Under the pieces are notes generated by a model that saw only the letters and a list, made by a program, of their open reading frames with translations, searched no databases and had not been told where the DNA came from. Shown piece by piece: positions 19,393 through 28,400 of a stretch of 64,000 nt of DNA. How positions within the stretch are numbered: the first letter of the stretch is position 1; each line of letters opens with the position of its first letter. The DNA is taken from NCBI GenBank assembly GCA_036227345.1, contig CP109468.1, positions 8,184,001-8,248,000 on the forward strand. Direction: 5' to 3'. The position numbers were made by a program, and so were the translations under genes. Source of the DNA: Streptomyces sp. NBC_01463 (GTDB lineage Bacteria; Actinomycetota; Actinomycetes; Streptomycetales; Streptomycetaceae).

Positions 19393-20352
19393 ATGGCATC
19401 GAACACGCTAGTCTCCCGGCGCGGGAGCGAGGGGCGCAGAGCGGAACGGCGCAGGGCCGGACGCGCGGCCGCCCTCGGGCGCCAGCGGACCCTCATCTCA
19501 CCGGCCCAGCTCGGCCGGCCCCGCGGCAAGGCCTTCTACTGGATCGTCTTCGCCCTGGTGATCATCCTCTTCACGGTGGTCTTCCTCGGGCCGCTGTACT
19601 GGATGGTCACCGGCGGACTCAAGACCACCCAGGAAGTCGTGCAGAGCCCGCCCACGGCCTTCCCCAGCTCGCTCCACACGGAGAACTACAGCCAGGCCTG
19701 GACCGTGATGGACCTGTCCAAGCTGCTGTTCAACACCCTGTACTACGCCTTCGGCGCGCTCGCCTTCCAGCTGGTCTTCGACGTCGCGGCCGCCTACTCG
19801 CTGTCCAAGCTGCGGCCGGTCTTCGGCAAGGTCATCCTCGGCATGATGCTGGCCACCCTGATGATCCCGGCCACCGTGCTCGTCGTACCCCAGTACCTCA
19901 CGGTCCTGGACGTCCCGATCTTCCAGCGCAACCTCGTCAACTCGCCCTGGGCGATCTGGCTCCCGTCGGTCACCAACGCCTTCAACATCTTCCTGCTGAA
20001 GCGGTTCTTCGACTCCATCCCACGTGAGCTCCTGGACGCCGCGGCCATCGACGGAGCGTCGCCCCTGCGCACGCTGCGCTCGATCGTCCTGCCGATCTCC
20101 CGGCCGATCCTCGGCGTCGTCTCCATCTTCGCCGTCGTGGGGGTGTGGAAGGACTTCCTCTGGCCGATGCTCACGCTGCCCGACCCGAGCAAGCAGACGC
20201 TCAACGTGGGCATCTACTCACTGGCCAGCGGCGTACCGGAGAACGTCCTCATCGCGGCGCTCACCATCGCGTCCATCCCGACGCTGCTCATCTTCCTGCT
20301 CTTCCAGCGCAACATCATGAACGGTCTGACCGCGGGCGGCCTCAAGGGGTAA
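19393..20352 (+). CDS. Sugar ABC transporter permease (MalG-like)
   Basis: This is the second channel subunit, also 319 residues, with six helices starting at FYWIVFALVIILFTVVFLGPLYWMVTGGLK. The EAA motif reads LLDAAAIDGASPLRTLRSIVLPISRP. The Lys-Thr-containing loop after helix 1 and the C-terminal FLLFQRNIMNGLTAGGLKG are typical of MalG-type subunits. GGGAG lies before the ATG. The next gene, a cytoplasmic glucosidase, starts 139 bp downstream behind a long inverted repeat. Confidence 0.93.
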   Translation: MASNTLVSRRGSEGRRAERRRAGRAAALGRQRTLISPAQLGRPRGKAFYWIVFALVIILFTVVFLGPLYWMVTGGLKTTQEVVQSPPTAFPSSLHTENYSQAWTVMDLSKLLFNTLYYAFGALAFQLVFDVAAAYSLSKLRPVFGKVILGMMLATLMIPATVLVVPQYLTVLDVPIFQRNLVNSPWAIWLPSVTNAFNIFLLKRFFDSIPRELLDAAAIDGASPLRTLRSIVLPISRPILGVVSIFAVVGVWKDFLWPMLTLPDPSKQTLNVGIYSLASGVPENVLIAALTIASIPTLLIFLLFQRNIMNGLTAGGLKG

Positions 20353-20413
20353 CCCCCCTCCCGGACCGCGCCCCCGCCCGGCCGGGGCCCCGTCCGGCCG
20401 CCTTCCCCTCAGC

Positions 20414-20466
20414 ACTCCGCCGCCGGCTCTCCCATCCTGCCCCGCTCGCCGGGCCGGCGGCGGAGT
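20414..20466 (+). terminator. Long inverted repeat between MalG-like permease and GH13 gene
   Basis: ACTCCGCCGCCGGC (20414-20427) and GCCGGCGGCGGAGT (20453-20466) are perfect 14-bp arms around a 25-base loop, ending 25 bp before the glucosidase start. It may be a partial terminator or attenuator that sets the level of the glucosidase relative to the transporter. Confidence 0.5.
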
Positions 20467-20491
20467 CCCACCTGCCCGAAAGGAACGCCAC

Positions 20492-22117
20492 GTGGCAGCC
20501 AACCGTCCGTCCGAGGCCACCGCGACCTGGTGGCGAGACGCCGCCATCTACCAGATCTATGTACGCAGCTTCGCCGATGGCGACGGTGACGGCACCGGCG
20601 ACCTCGCGGGGGTCCGGGCGAGACTGCCCTATCTCGTCGAACTGGGCGTGGACGCACTCTGGTTCACCCCCTGGTACCTCTCGCCGCTCGCCGACGGCGG
20701 CTACGACGTGGCCGACTACCGCAGCATCGACCCCGCGTTCGGCACCCTCGCCGAAGCCGAGAAGCTGATCGCCGAGGCCCGCGAACTGGGCATCCGCACC
20801 ATCATCGACGTCGTTCCCAACCATGTGTCCGACCAGCACGCCTGGTTCCGGGCCGCCCTCGAAGCCGGCTCCGGCAGCCCCGAGCGCGACCTCTTCCACT
20901 TCCGCACCGGGCGCGGCGCCGACGGCGAGATCCCGCCCAACGACTGGGTCTCCGAATTCGGCGGCACCCCGTGGACCCGGCTGGACGACGGCGAGTGGTA
21001 CCTCCACCTCTTCGCCACCCAGCAGCCCGACCTCAACTGGGCACACCCCGCGGTCCGCCAGGAGCACGAGGACGTCCTGCGCTTCTGGTTCGAGCGCGGC
21101 GTCTCCGGCGTACGGATCGACTCCGCCGCCCTGCTCGCCAAGGACCCCGACCTGCCCGACTTCGTCCACGGCAGCGACCCGCACCCCTTCGTCGACCGCG
21201 ACGAACTGCACGGGATCTACCGCTCCTGGCGGGCGATAGCCGACGAGTACGACGGCATCTTCGTCGGCGAGGTGTGGCTCCCGGACACCGAGCGGTTCGC
21301 CCGCTACCTGCGCCCCGACGAACTGCACACCGCCTTCAACTTCAACTTCCTGGCCTGCCCCTGGGACGCCGCACTGCTGCGCACCGCGATCGACGACACC
21401 CTCGCGGAACACGCCTCGGTAGGCGCGCCGGCCACCTGGGTCCTGTGCAACCACGACGTGACCCGCACCGTCACCCGCTACGGCCGCGCGGAAACCGGCT
21501 TCGACTTCGCCGCGAAGACCTTCGGGACGCCCACGGACCTGGCCCTCGGCACCCGCCGAGCCCGCGCCGCGGCCCTCCTCTCACTGGCCCTGCCCGGCGC
21601 CGCCTACCTCTACCAGGGCGAGGAGCTCGGATTGCCGGAGGCCGACATCCCGCTGGACCGCATCCAGGACCCGATGCACTTCCGCAAGGGCGGCGCCGAC
21701 CCGGGCCGCGACGGCTGCCGGGTCCCGCTGCCCTGGGCGGCGGCGGAACCGTACGCCGGATTCGGGGGCACCGCCGAACCCTGGCTCCCGCAGCCCGACG
21801 GCTGGGCCTCGTACGCCGCCGACCTCCAGGAAGGAGACCCGGACTCGATGCTCAGCCTGTACCGCGAGGCCCTGCGGCTGCGCCGCACCGAGCCGGGCTT
21901 CGAAACGGCGGGGGAGCCCGGGATCGACCGGCTGGCCTGGCTGGACGCCGCGCCCGGCGTGCTCGCCTTCACCCGCACCGACGGACTCGTCTGCGTCGTC
22001 AACCTGGCCGCCGAGGCCGCCGCCCTGCCCCCGCACACCGCGGTCCTCCTCACCAGTGGCCCCCTCGACGACGCGGGGAGGCTGCCGCAGGACACCGCGG
22101 TCTGGCTGCGCGCCTGA
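20492..22117 (+). CDS. GH13 alpha-glucosidase (cytoplasmic)
   Basis: The 541-residue enzyme hydrolyses short alpha-linked gluco-oligosaccharides. The four GH13 regions are in order: DVVPNHVSDQH, GVRIDSAALLAK (nucleophile Asp), FVGEVW (acid/base Glu) and CNHDVTR (transition-state Asp). No signal peptide is present, so it works on imported sugar. The start GTG 20492 has AAAGGAA seven to eight bases upstream. Length and the early IYQIYVRSFADGDGDGTGDLAGV pattern fit oligo-1,6-/alpha-glucosidases rather than alpha-amylases. Because the operon begins with a likely alpha-1,3-glucanase and a sugar importer, the substrate may be nigerose-type oligosaccharides. That is inference; GH13 specificity cannot be read from these motifs alone. 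Confidence 0.92.
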   Translation: MAANRPSEATATWWRDAAIYQIYVRSFADGDGDGTGDLAGVRARLPYLVELGVDALWFTPWYLSPLADGGYDVADYRSIDPAFGTLAEAEKLIAEARELGIRTIIDVVPNHVSDQHAWFRAALEAGSGSPERDLFHFRTGRGADGEIPPNDWVSEFGGTPWTRLDDGEWYLHLFATQQPDLNWAHPAVRQEHEDVLRFWFERGVSGVRIDSAALLAKDPDLPDFVHGSDPHPFVDRDELHGIYRSWRAIADEYDGIFVGEVWLPDTERFARYLRPDELHTAFNFNFLACPWDAALLRTAIDDTLAEHASVGAPATWVLCNHDVTRTVTRYGRAETGFDFAAKTFGTPTDLALGTRRARAAALLSLALPGAAYLYQGEELGLPEADIPLDRIQDPMHFRKGGADPGRDGCRVPLPWAAAEPYAGFGGTAEPWLPQPDGWASYAADLQEGDPDSMLSLYREALRLRRTEPGFETAGEPGIDRLAWLDAAPGVLAFTRTDGLVCVVNLAAEAAALPPHTAVLLTSGPLDDAGRLPQDTAVWLRA

Positions 22118-22148
22118 CCGGCGGACCCGGGACGCACCTGTGGACGGA

Positions 22149-22175
22149 CCCGGCCGTGCGTGACGCACGGCCGGG
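22149..22175 (+). terminator. Hairpin terminator after the alpha-glucan locus
   Basis: CCCGGCCGTGCG and CGCACGGCCGGG form a perfect 12-bp stem with the loop TGA, 32 bp after the glucosidase stop codon. It probably ends the transport/glucosidase transcript. Confidence 0.7.
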
Positions 22176-22221
22176 CCCGGCAGGATCGCGGGGGAACGAG
22201 GGCTGCGGCACAGTGGGGCAT

Positions 22222-22548
22222 ATGGACGCTCCGAACGATCTGAATGCCCTGGCCGACGAGCACCTGGCCGCGGCCCGCACCTCCCCGCACGGCCGCAGCG
22301 CCCACCTCCTCCTGCACGAGGAGCCGCTGCGCCAGACCGTCATCGCGCTGGCCTCGGGCCGCGCACTCGACGAGCACAACGCCCCGCCCGCCGCCTCCCT
22401 CCAGGTGCTGCGCGGCACGGTCCGGCTCACCGCCGACTCCGGCGACGTGGAACTCGCGGCCGGACAGCTGTACCCGATCCCGCAGGAGCGGCACGGGCTG
22501 CTCGCCCTGGAGGACGCCGCGGTGCTGCTGACCGCCGTCAACGGCTGA
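22222..22548 (+). CDS. Small cupin-domain protein
   Basis: A 108-residue single cupin barrel. The segment ASLQVLRGTVRLTADSGDVELAAGQLYPIPQERHGLLALEDAAVLLTAVNG matches the second half of a cupin, with the motif-2-like P-x-x-x-x-H (PIPQERHG) providing one possible metal His. The first motif lacks the usual paired His residues (DEHNAPPAASLQV has only one), so metal binding is uncertain. The function is unknown; small cupins of this type are often stress or sugar-related. The ATG at 22222 is preceded by GGGG. It sits after the locus terminator and is probably its own transcript. Confidence 0.7.
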   Translation: MDAPNDLNALADEHLAAARTSPHGRSAHLLLHEEPLRQTVIALASGRALDEHNAPPAASLQVLRGTVRLTADSGDVELAAGQLYPIPQERHGLLALEDAAVLLTAVNG

Positions 22549-22599
22549 CGGCCCGGCCGGCCGGGGTGCGCGGCGGTGACCTCTTTGCCGCGCCGTCTT

Positions 22600-22615
22600 G
22601 TGGGAGCGCTCTCAC
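22600..22615. promoter_or_regulatory. CebR-like operator upstream of GNAT gene
   Basis: GTGGGAGCGCTCTCAC is a near-perfect palindrome. Its inner TGGGAGCGCTCTCA differs at one base from TGGGAGCGCTCCCA, the known operator of the Streptomyces cello-oligosaccharide repressor CebR (LacI family). It lies 19-34 bp before the GTG start of the acetyltransferase gene, over the expected core promoter. Confidence 0.6.
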
Positions 22616-22633
22616 GGTCGGCAGGATGAGCCG

Positions 22634-23260
22634 GTGACCCTGCTTCCCGGCCCACGGGCCTATCACCCGGACGACCGTGCCGCCCTCGCCGACATCTGCG
22701 TCCGCACGGCCGACAACGGCGGCGACTCCCGGCACCTGTACCCGGACCACGAGCTGATGCCGGCGATCTTCGCCGCGCCCTACGCCCACCTCGAACCCGG
22801 CCTGGCCTTCGTCCTCGACGACGGGACCGGCCGGGCGGTCGGTTACATCCTCGGCACCGCCGACACCCCGCGGTTCGTGACGGAGTTCCGCACCCGCTGG
22901 CTGCCGCTGGTCGAGGACCGCTACCCGCGGCCGGACGGGCCGCCGCGCAGTCCCAGCGACGAGATGATCGGCCTCCTGCACCACCCGGAGCGGATGATCC
23001 TGCCCGAACTCGCGGACCACCCGGCCCACTTGCACATCGACCTGCTGCCCGACTGGCAGCGCAGGGGGTACGGGAGGGAGCTGATGCGCACCTTCCTCGC
23101 GGCCCTGAACGCCGAGGGTGTCAAGGGCGTTCACCTGTCCATGCTCACCGCCAACACCCCGGCCAGGGCCTTCTACGACCGGCTCGGCTTCACGGAGATC
23201 ACGGTCCCCGACCCCGGACCCGTCACCTACCTGGTGCGCTCCACGGAGGCGGACCTGTAG
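22634..23260 (+). CDS. GNAT family N-acetyltransferase
   Basis: The 208-residue protein has the GNAT acetyl-CoA loop in HLHIDLLPDWQRRGYGRELMRTFLAAL (R-x-x-G-x-G/A pattern) and a C-terminal ANTPARAFYDRLGFTEI strand-helix. The first half (DDRAALADICVRTADNGGDSRHLYPDHELMPAIFAAPY) resembles the acetyltransferase-like domain found attached to O-GlcNAcases and in small actinobacterial relatives. The substrate is unknown. GTG 22634 is preferred, with AGGA about seven bases upstream; an ATG 36 bp upstream would place the CebR-like box inside the gene. Confidence 0.8.
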   Translation: MTLLPGPRAYHPDDRAALADICVRTADNGGDSRHLYPDHELMPAIFAAPYAHLEPGLAFVLDDGTGRAVGYILGTADTPRFVTEFRTRWLPLVEDRYPRPDGPPRSPSDEMIGLLHHPERMILPELADHPAHLHIDLLPDWQRRGYGRELMRTFLAALNAEGVKGVHLSMLTANTPARAFYDRLGFTEITVPDPGPVTYLVRSTEADL

Positions 23261-23361
23261 CCCGTCGCCGGCACCGGGGGTGCCGCGCGGTCCCGCTGGG
23301 CAGGTAGTCCTGGACGAGACCGTGACGGGGGGCGGACAGCCGGTGGTGAGAGGTGTATGAC

Positions 23362-24234
23362 GTGAGTGAGCCGACCGTGTGGCAATTCTCCGACGACCGC
23401 GGACAGGTGTCGACCGCCGGGCAGCGCCCGGAGCGGGTGCTCGCCTATGTCCAGGCCGGTGCGACGTTATGGGATCACGGCATCCGCCCGAGCGCGATAT
23501 TCGGCTCCGGGCACGACGATCCGGTGGTGCCGGACGTGGCGAAGACCGGTTCGCTGCCCCTGGACGGGACCGCGTACGTCGGGGCGGGCCCCGCGCTGGA
23601 CGTGGACACCCTGCTGAGGGGTGAGCCGGACCTCGTGGTGGCCGTCAGCTACGGCGGCGGTCAGGTCTACGGGCTCGACCCGGAGACCGCCAAACATCTG
23701 GAGGGGCACGTCCCGGTCGTCGTCATCGACGTCGGCCAGGCGCGCACCCTCGCCGAGATCGGTGACCGCTTCGCCGGGCTGGCGCGCTCCCTCGGCGCCG
23801 AGGAGCCCGCGGCGGCCACGCGGGAACTGGACGCCGCCCGCGACCGGTTGCGTGCCCTCACCGCGGGGCCCGGCCCCACGAGGGTCCTGGCCCTGTCCCT
23901 GGCCGGCCAGGAGGAGACGCACCTGGCCCGCCCCCGCATGTGGCCGGAACTGCGGGTGCTGGCCGAGCTCGGCGTCGGCCTGGTGGAACCCGCCGACGGG
24001 CCGGGGGCCAACTGGTCCACGGTCGGCTGGGGCCAGGCCGCGGCCCTGCGCCCGGCCGTGGTGCTCGCCGACATCCGGGCCAACGCCACCCCGCTGGACG
24101 AGCTCCGCGGCAACGAGCACTGGGCGTCGGTCGAGCGCTCCGCGCGCGTGGTGCCGTGGAACCCCGAGCCGGTGTGCAGCGCCCGGGCCCATGCGCGGTT
24201 CCTCGGCCTGGTGGCCGACGCGCTGGAGGCGTAG
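23362..24234 (+). CDS. FecB-like periplasmic-binding-protein fold without signal peptide; contains a TTA codon
   Basis: The 290-residue product has the helical-backbone binding-protein fold of siderophore/cobalamin receptors: QRPERVLAYVQAGATLWDHGIRP, then EPDLVVAVSYGGG and a long spacer helix, and a C-terminal lobe ending VLADIRANATPL...VVPWNPEP. It has no signal peptide or lipobox, so it is predicted to be cytoplasmic, or exported by another route. The start GTG 23362 has GGTGAGAGG eight bases upstream; another GTG nine bases earlier overlaps that site. Codon 36 is TTA (23467-23469), the only in-frame TTA I found in the window, so translation would need the bldA tRNA. No permease genes adjoin it, which is unusual for an importer component. 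Confidence 0.7.
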   Translation: MSEPTVWQFSDDRGQVSTAGQRPERVLAYVQAGATLWDHGIRPSAIFGSGHDDPVVPDVAKTGSLPLDGTAYVGAGPALDVDTLLRGEPDLVVAVSYGGGQVYGLDPETAKHLEGHVPVVVIDVGQARTLAEIGDRFAGLARSLGAEEPAAATRELDAARDRLRALTAGPGPTRVLALSLAGQEETHLARPRMWPELRVLAELGVGLVEPADGPGANWSTVGWGQAAALRPAVVLADIRANATPLDELRGNEHWASVERSARVVPWNPEPVCSARAHARFLGLVADALEA

Positions 24235-24363
24235 CGCCCGGCCGGGTGCGAGCGGTGCCCGCCTGACATGCGGCAGGATCGGAACTCCATGTGTCCGCGG
24301 GCCGTTCGCGCACCTCGACGGCGGCTGCGTACACGTCACCGCACTCCAGGAGAGCTCACGCCC

Positions 24364-25296
24364 ATGCTCGACAGACTCGACCTGCTGGTCATCGGTGAAT
24401 GTGTCGCCGACATCGTCCGGCTGCCGGGTGCGGCCGACCGGGTCCACCCGGGCGGCAGCCCGGCCAACGTCGCGTACGGCCTGGCCAGACTCGGGCACGG
24501 CGCGACCCTCCTCACCCAGCTCGGTGCGGACGGGAACGGGCGGCTGATCCGGGACCACCTGACCGGCGCCGGGGTCGACGTCCGTACGGACGGCTCCACC
24601 GCGCCCACCCCGTCCGCCGCCGTGACGCTGGACGGGGCGGGCCGGGCCACGTACAGGTTCGAGATCGCCTGGACGCTCGGCCCGGTCGCCCTGGAGCGGG
24701 CGCCCGCCCACGTGCACACCGGATCGATCGCCGCGGTGACGGAACCCGGTGCGGCCACGGTCCTCGCCGCCGTCGAATCGCTGCGGTCCGCCGCGACGGT
24801 CAGCTACGACCCCAATGTGCGGCCGGAGCTGATGGGGGAACACGAGGCCGCCGTGCGCAGGGTCGAGCTCTGTGTGGCGCTCAGCGATGTCGTCAAGGCG
24901 AGTGACGAGGACCTGGAGTGGCTGTATCCGGGCCAGGATCCCGCGAAGGTCGCGGAGCGGTGGCGGGCCACCGGCCCGGCCGTCGTCCTCGTCACCCGGG
25001 GCGGGGACGGCGCCTTCGCCGTCCTGCCCGACGGGCAGGTGGCCGTCGAGGCGCTGCCGGTCGAGACGGCCGACACGGTGGGAGCGGGGGACGCCTTCAT
25101 GTCCGGCACCCTGCACGCGCTCGCCGCCCACGGGCTGCTCGGGCCGGCCGGCCGGGAGCGGCTGCGGTCACTGGACCGGGCCACCGTGGCCGACGTCCTG
25201 CGGCACGCGGCGGCATCAGCGGCCGTGACCGTGTCCCGGGCCGGTGCCAGCCCTCCCGACGGACCGGAACTCGCGGCCGCACTCGGCCGGGGCTGA
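24364..25296 (+). CDS. PfkB family carbohydrate kinase (fructokinase-like)
   Basis: The 310-residue enzyme phosphorylates a sugar or nucleoside with ATP. The N-terminal LLVIGECVADIVR and the first PfkB signature GGSPANVAYGLARLGHGATLLTQLGADGNG are intact. The second signature DTVGAGDAFMSGTLHAL carries the catalytic base Asp in GAGD. Length and the NPNVRPEL-like YDPNVRPELM are typical of the fructokinase branch, but specificity is not certain. ATG 24364 follows GGAGAG by ten bases; an earlier in-frame ATG gives an unlikely Arg-rich extension. It ends at two tandem hairpins. Confidence 0.9.
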   Translation: MLDRLDLLVIGECVADIVRLPGAADRVHPGGSPANVAYGLARLGHGATLLTQLGADGNGRLIRDHLTGAGVDVRTDGSTAPTPSAAVTLDGAGRATYRFEIAWTLGPVALERAPAHVHTGSIAAVTEPGAATVLAAVESLRSAATVSYDPNVRPELMGEHEAAVRRVELCVALSDVVKASDEDLEWLYPGQDPAKVAERWRATGPAVVLVTRGGDGAFAVLPDGQVAVEALPVETADTVGAGDAFMSGTLHALAAHGLLGPAGRERLRSLDRATVADVLRHAAASAAVTVSRAGASPPDGPELAAALGRG

Positions 25297-25303
25297 ACGC
25301 GGC

Positions 25304-25339
25304 GGTGCCACCGTCACCCCCCACGGGAACGGTGGCACC
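25304..25339. terminator. Bidirectional hairpin between PfkB kinase and subtilase genes
   Basis: GGTGCCACCGT (25304-25314) and ACGGTGGCACC (25329-25339) are perfect 11-bp arms around a 14-base loop, lying between two convergent genes. Confidence 0.75.
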
Positions 25340-25341
25340 AC

Positions 25342-25366
25342 GGACGGCGGCGACCAGCCGCCGTCC
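25342..25366. terminator. Second tandem hairpin, overlapping a third
   Basis: GGACGGCGG and CCGCCGTCC form a perfect 9-bp stem with a seven-base loop. The right arm also pairs with GAGGACGG further right (CCGTCCTC-N5-GAGGACGG at 25360-25380), so two hairpins are mutually exclusive. Confidence 0.6.
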
Positions 25367-25379
25367 TCCGCACGAGGAC

Positions 25380-25412
25380 GGTCTACCAACCGCCCGTTAC
25401 CGAGGCATTACC
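25380..25412 (-). promoter_or_regulatory. SARP-type direct-repeat promoter element, copy 1 (orphan, antisense direction)
   Basis: Read on the minus strand, GGTAA and GGTAA are 11 bp apart (plus-strand TTACC at 25397-25401 and 25408-25412), and the -10-like hexamer TAGACC (25385-25380) follows after exactly ten bases. It sits just past the stop codon of the subtilase and points into the tandem hairpins, not at any gene. Confidence 0.55.
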
Positions 25413-25422
25413 GGCGGCCGGA

Positions 25423-28400
25423 TCAGATAACCGGCACGGCCCGGGGGAGGGCCGAGTCCACGGTATTGCCCTGCCGGTCCTCGGCCGTCACCCGGAAGCC
25501 GAGGAAGCCGCCCTTGACCAGTGCCGTGTGCGGTGCGAGGAAGCGGTACTCGCCGTCGTGCAGCCGCAGGACCAGGACCTGCTTCCAGGTCTTGCCGTTG
25601 TCGGACGTGACCCAGGCACGCACCTTGCTCAGGCCGCCCACCGCGCCCGTGACATCGGCCTTCACGAGAAGGGGAAGCCGGGCACGCGCCTGGTTGAGCT
25701 CGTTCAGCGGTGCGTCGAACGACACGTTGAGGAGGTTCACCGGCGTCGCCGTCTCACCTGTTCCGCCCGCCGTGAAGGTCCACCTGGCGGTCCCCTCCCC
25801 ACCCATCGGGAAGATGCCCGCGGAGGTGAATCCGCGCCGCAGCTCGTACGAGGCCTTTCCGGCGTCCTCGAACGTCTTGTCGATCATCGAGGTCTTGTCG
25901 GCGACGAGTGTGCCGTTGCGGTAGAGCTGCGTGGTGGCCTGGAAGCGCTGCGGAATGTTGAAGTCGGTGTACTCGCCGACGAGTCCCTTCGGATTGACGT
26001 TGTCGTCCAGCCTGAGCTGGAGCCGGGCACCGGTGGCCTGCCCGGTGGCGCGCACGGAGAACGGTCCGGTGAACCAGGTGTCCTGCGTGGAGCTGCCCGG
26101 ACGGTAGGTGTACTGGAGGGGCGCGTAGTCCATCTGCACACCGCTGACGTTGCGGTACGTGAACCGCAGCCAGATCCGGTCCTCGGCCTGGATGTACTCG
26201 GTGCGCTGACGGGGAACGGTCAGGTAGGACGGCGAGGAGACGTTCAGTCCTTCGAGCCCGGTGCCGTAGACCGTGCTGCCCTCCTGGTACCGCAGCTTCT
26301 CGTTCATGCCCCGGTACGTCATGCGGACCTTGGCGAACTTCTTGACCTCGCCGCGCGTCAGCCGCCGCTCGGGGTTGTCGCTGACGTCGTCCTGGGCGTA
26401 GGCCGCGTCGTAGAGGGCCGTCGTGTCGCCCACGGTGATGTCGCTGTCCGCGTCGGCCAGCCGCCAGCGCTCGTTGAACGCGACCTTGCCCAGGTGGGAT
26501 CCGGTCGTCGGGGTGATCCACAGCGCGTCCCGGCCGAAGGCCCCGTAGGCGCCGCCGGCCAGCATGCTGTGCCGGATGCCGAACTGTCCGTCGTCCGTCG
26601 TGCGCGTCAGATTGCCCGCCATGAACTCCGGCCGGGTCTCCTTGCCCTCCATGGACGCCGTCCAGCGGCGCGCCTTGCGGGCGTCGAAGACGATCTCGTC
26701 GGCACCGGGCGCGAGGTCGGCGCTGACGATCGCGATCTGGTACACACCGTCGATGGTCATCGCGATCATGGCCAGACCCATGTACCGGCCCTCCGGGACC
26801 CGGAGGTCACGGGTTCCCTCCGCCCGGACCTCCGCGTTCAGCGCGGCACCGTTGTCCGCGTTGAGGAGGGAGATCTGGGCGGCCGCCGGCTTGCCCGCGC
26901 GGTCGAGCGTGGTGACCTTGAGGGTCTGCGCCCGGTCCAGCAGCAACGGGATGCGCAGCTCCTGGCCGCCGCCGGACGGCACGGCCGTCAGACCGCCGAT
27001 GTACGTACCGGTCGGGGTGCCCGCCGTGTCGACGGTCAGGGTCACATCGGTGGACTCGCCCGCCGCCAGGGTGACCACGGAGGCCGACAGCTTCAGCAGA
27101 CCGGCGGGCGGGGTCGAACCCGTCGCCGCCAGCGAGCCCTTGAGGGCGAGGGTGACCGGGGCGTCCGCCGTGTTGGTGAGCTTCACGGTACGGGTCGCGG
27201 TGCCGTCCGACACGTCGAGCCGGCCGAAGTCCACGGCGCCGGTGTCGGCCACCACGGACTGCTTCAGCGCCGCGGGGAGGTTCACCACGCCGGTGCCGAC
27301 GTCATACATCGTCTGACCGGCCTGCGGGGCCGTCGTGGTGCCCATCAGGGTGTGCTTCAGCTGGTCGGCGGTCCAGTCGGGGTGCTCCTGGGCCAGGTCG
27401 ACGGCGGCGCCCGTGATGTGCGGGGCGGCCATCGACGTACCGCTCAGCGCGGTGTAGGCGGGATCGGCCTGCGGCGTCCCGATGTTCGTACCCGTGGCGC
27501 GTGCCGCCACGACGTTGACACCGGGGGCGGCGATCTCCGGCTTCACCGTGCCGTTCATCGACGGTCCGCGGCTGGAGAACGAGGCGGTGCCGCCGGCGAA
27601 GTCCACCGCGGCGACGGACAGGGCGTGCGGGGCGATCGATGGCGCGGACACCGTGCCGATGTTCGGCCCGGTGTTGCCCGCCGACACGACGAACAGCGTG
27701 CCGGATGAGGTGGCCAGTGCCTCCAGCGACTGGGTGACCGGGTCCATGCCGTTCGTCGGGCCGCTGCCCAGCGACATGTTGACGACCTTCGCGCCCTGCG
27801 CGACGGCCCACTCCATCCCGGCGATGACCTGCGAGTCGGAACCGGAACCGTCGTCGCCGAGCACCTTGCCGACGATCAGGTCCGCGTCCGGGGCGACACC
27901 CGAGCGCACTCCCGGCGCACCGGCCCCGCTGCCCGCGACGGTCGCCGCCACATGGGTGCCGTGGCCCACCTTGTCGAGCGTGTTGCCGGTGCCCGAGAAG
28001 TCCTTGGACTCACTGATCCGGCCCACGAGGTCGGCGTGTGTCCGGTCCGCGCCGGTGTCCAGCACGGCCACCTTCACGCCCTTGCCCGTCCGGCCGGACT
28101 GCCAGGCCGTGTCGGCGCCTATCTGCGTGAGGTTGCGGTCCAGGGCGTCGGCGTGGACCCTGCCGTCGAGCCAGATGCTCTGCACGCCCTCGATCGCGCC
28201 CTTGGCACCCAGGGCGTCACCGACCTCGGACGCGTCGTCCTTGTCCAGCACCGCCGTGCTGGCCCTCAGCGAGCGGAAGTCCCGCTTGGCGGGCAGCAGT
28301 CCGCCGGCGGTCAGGGCCTGCGGCCGGGCGGCACCGGTCCGCCGCACGATCAGCGGGAGCGATCCGACGCGGGCGTCGTCGTAGCCGTCGCGGACCAGAC

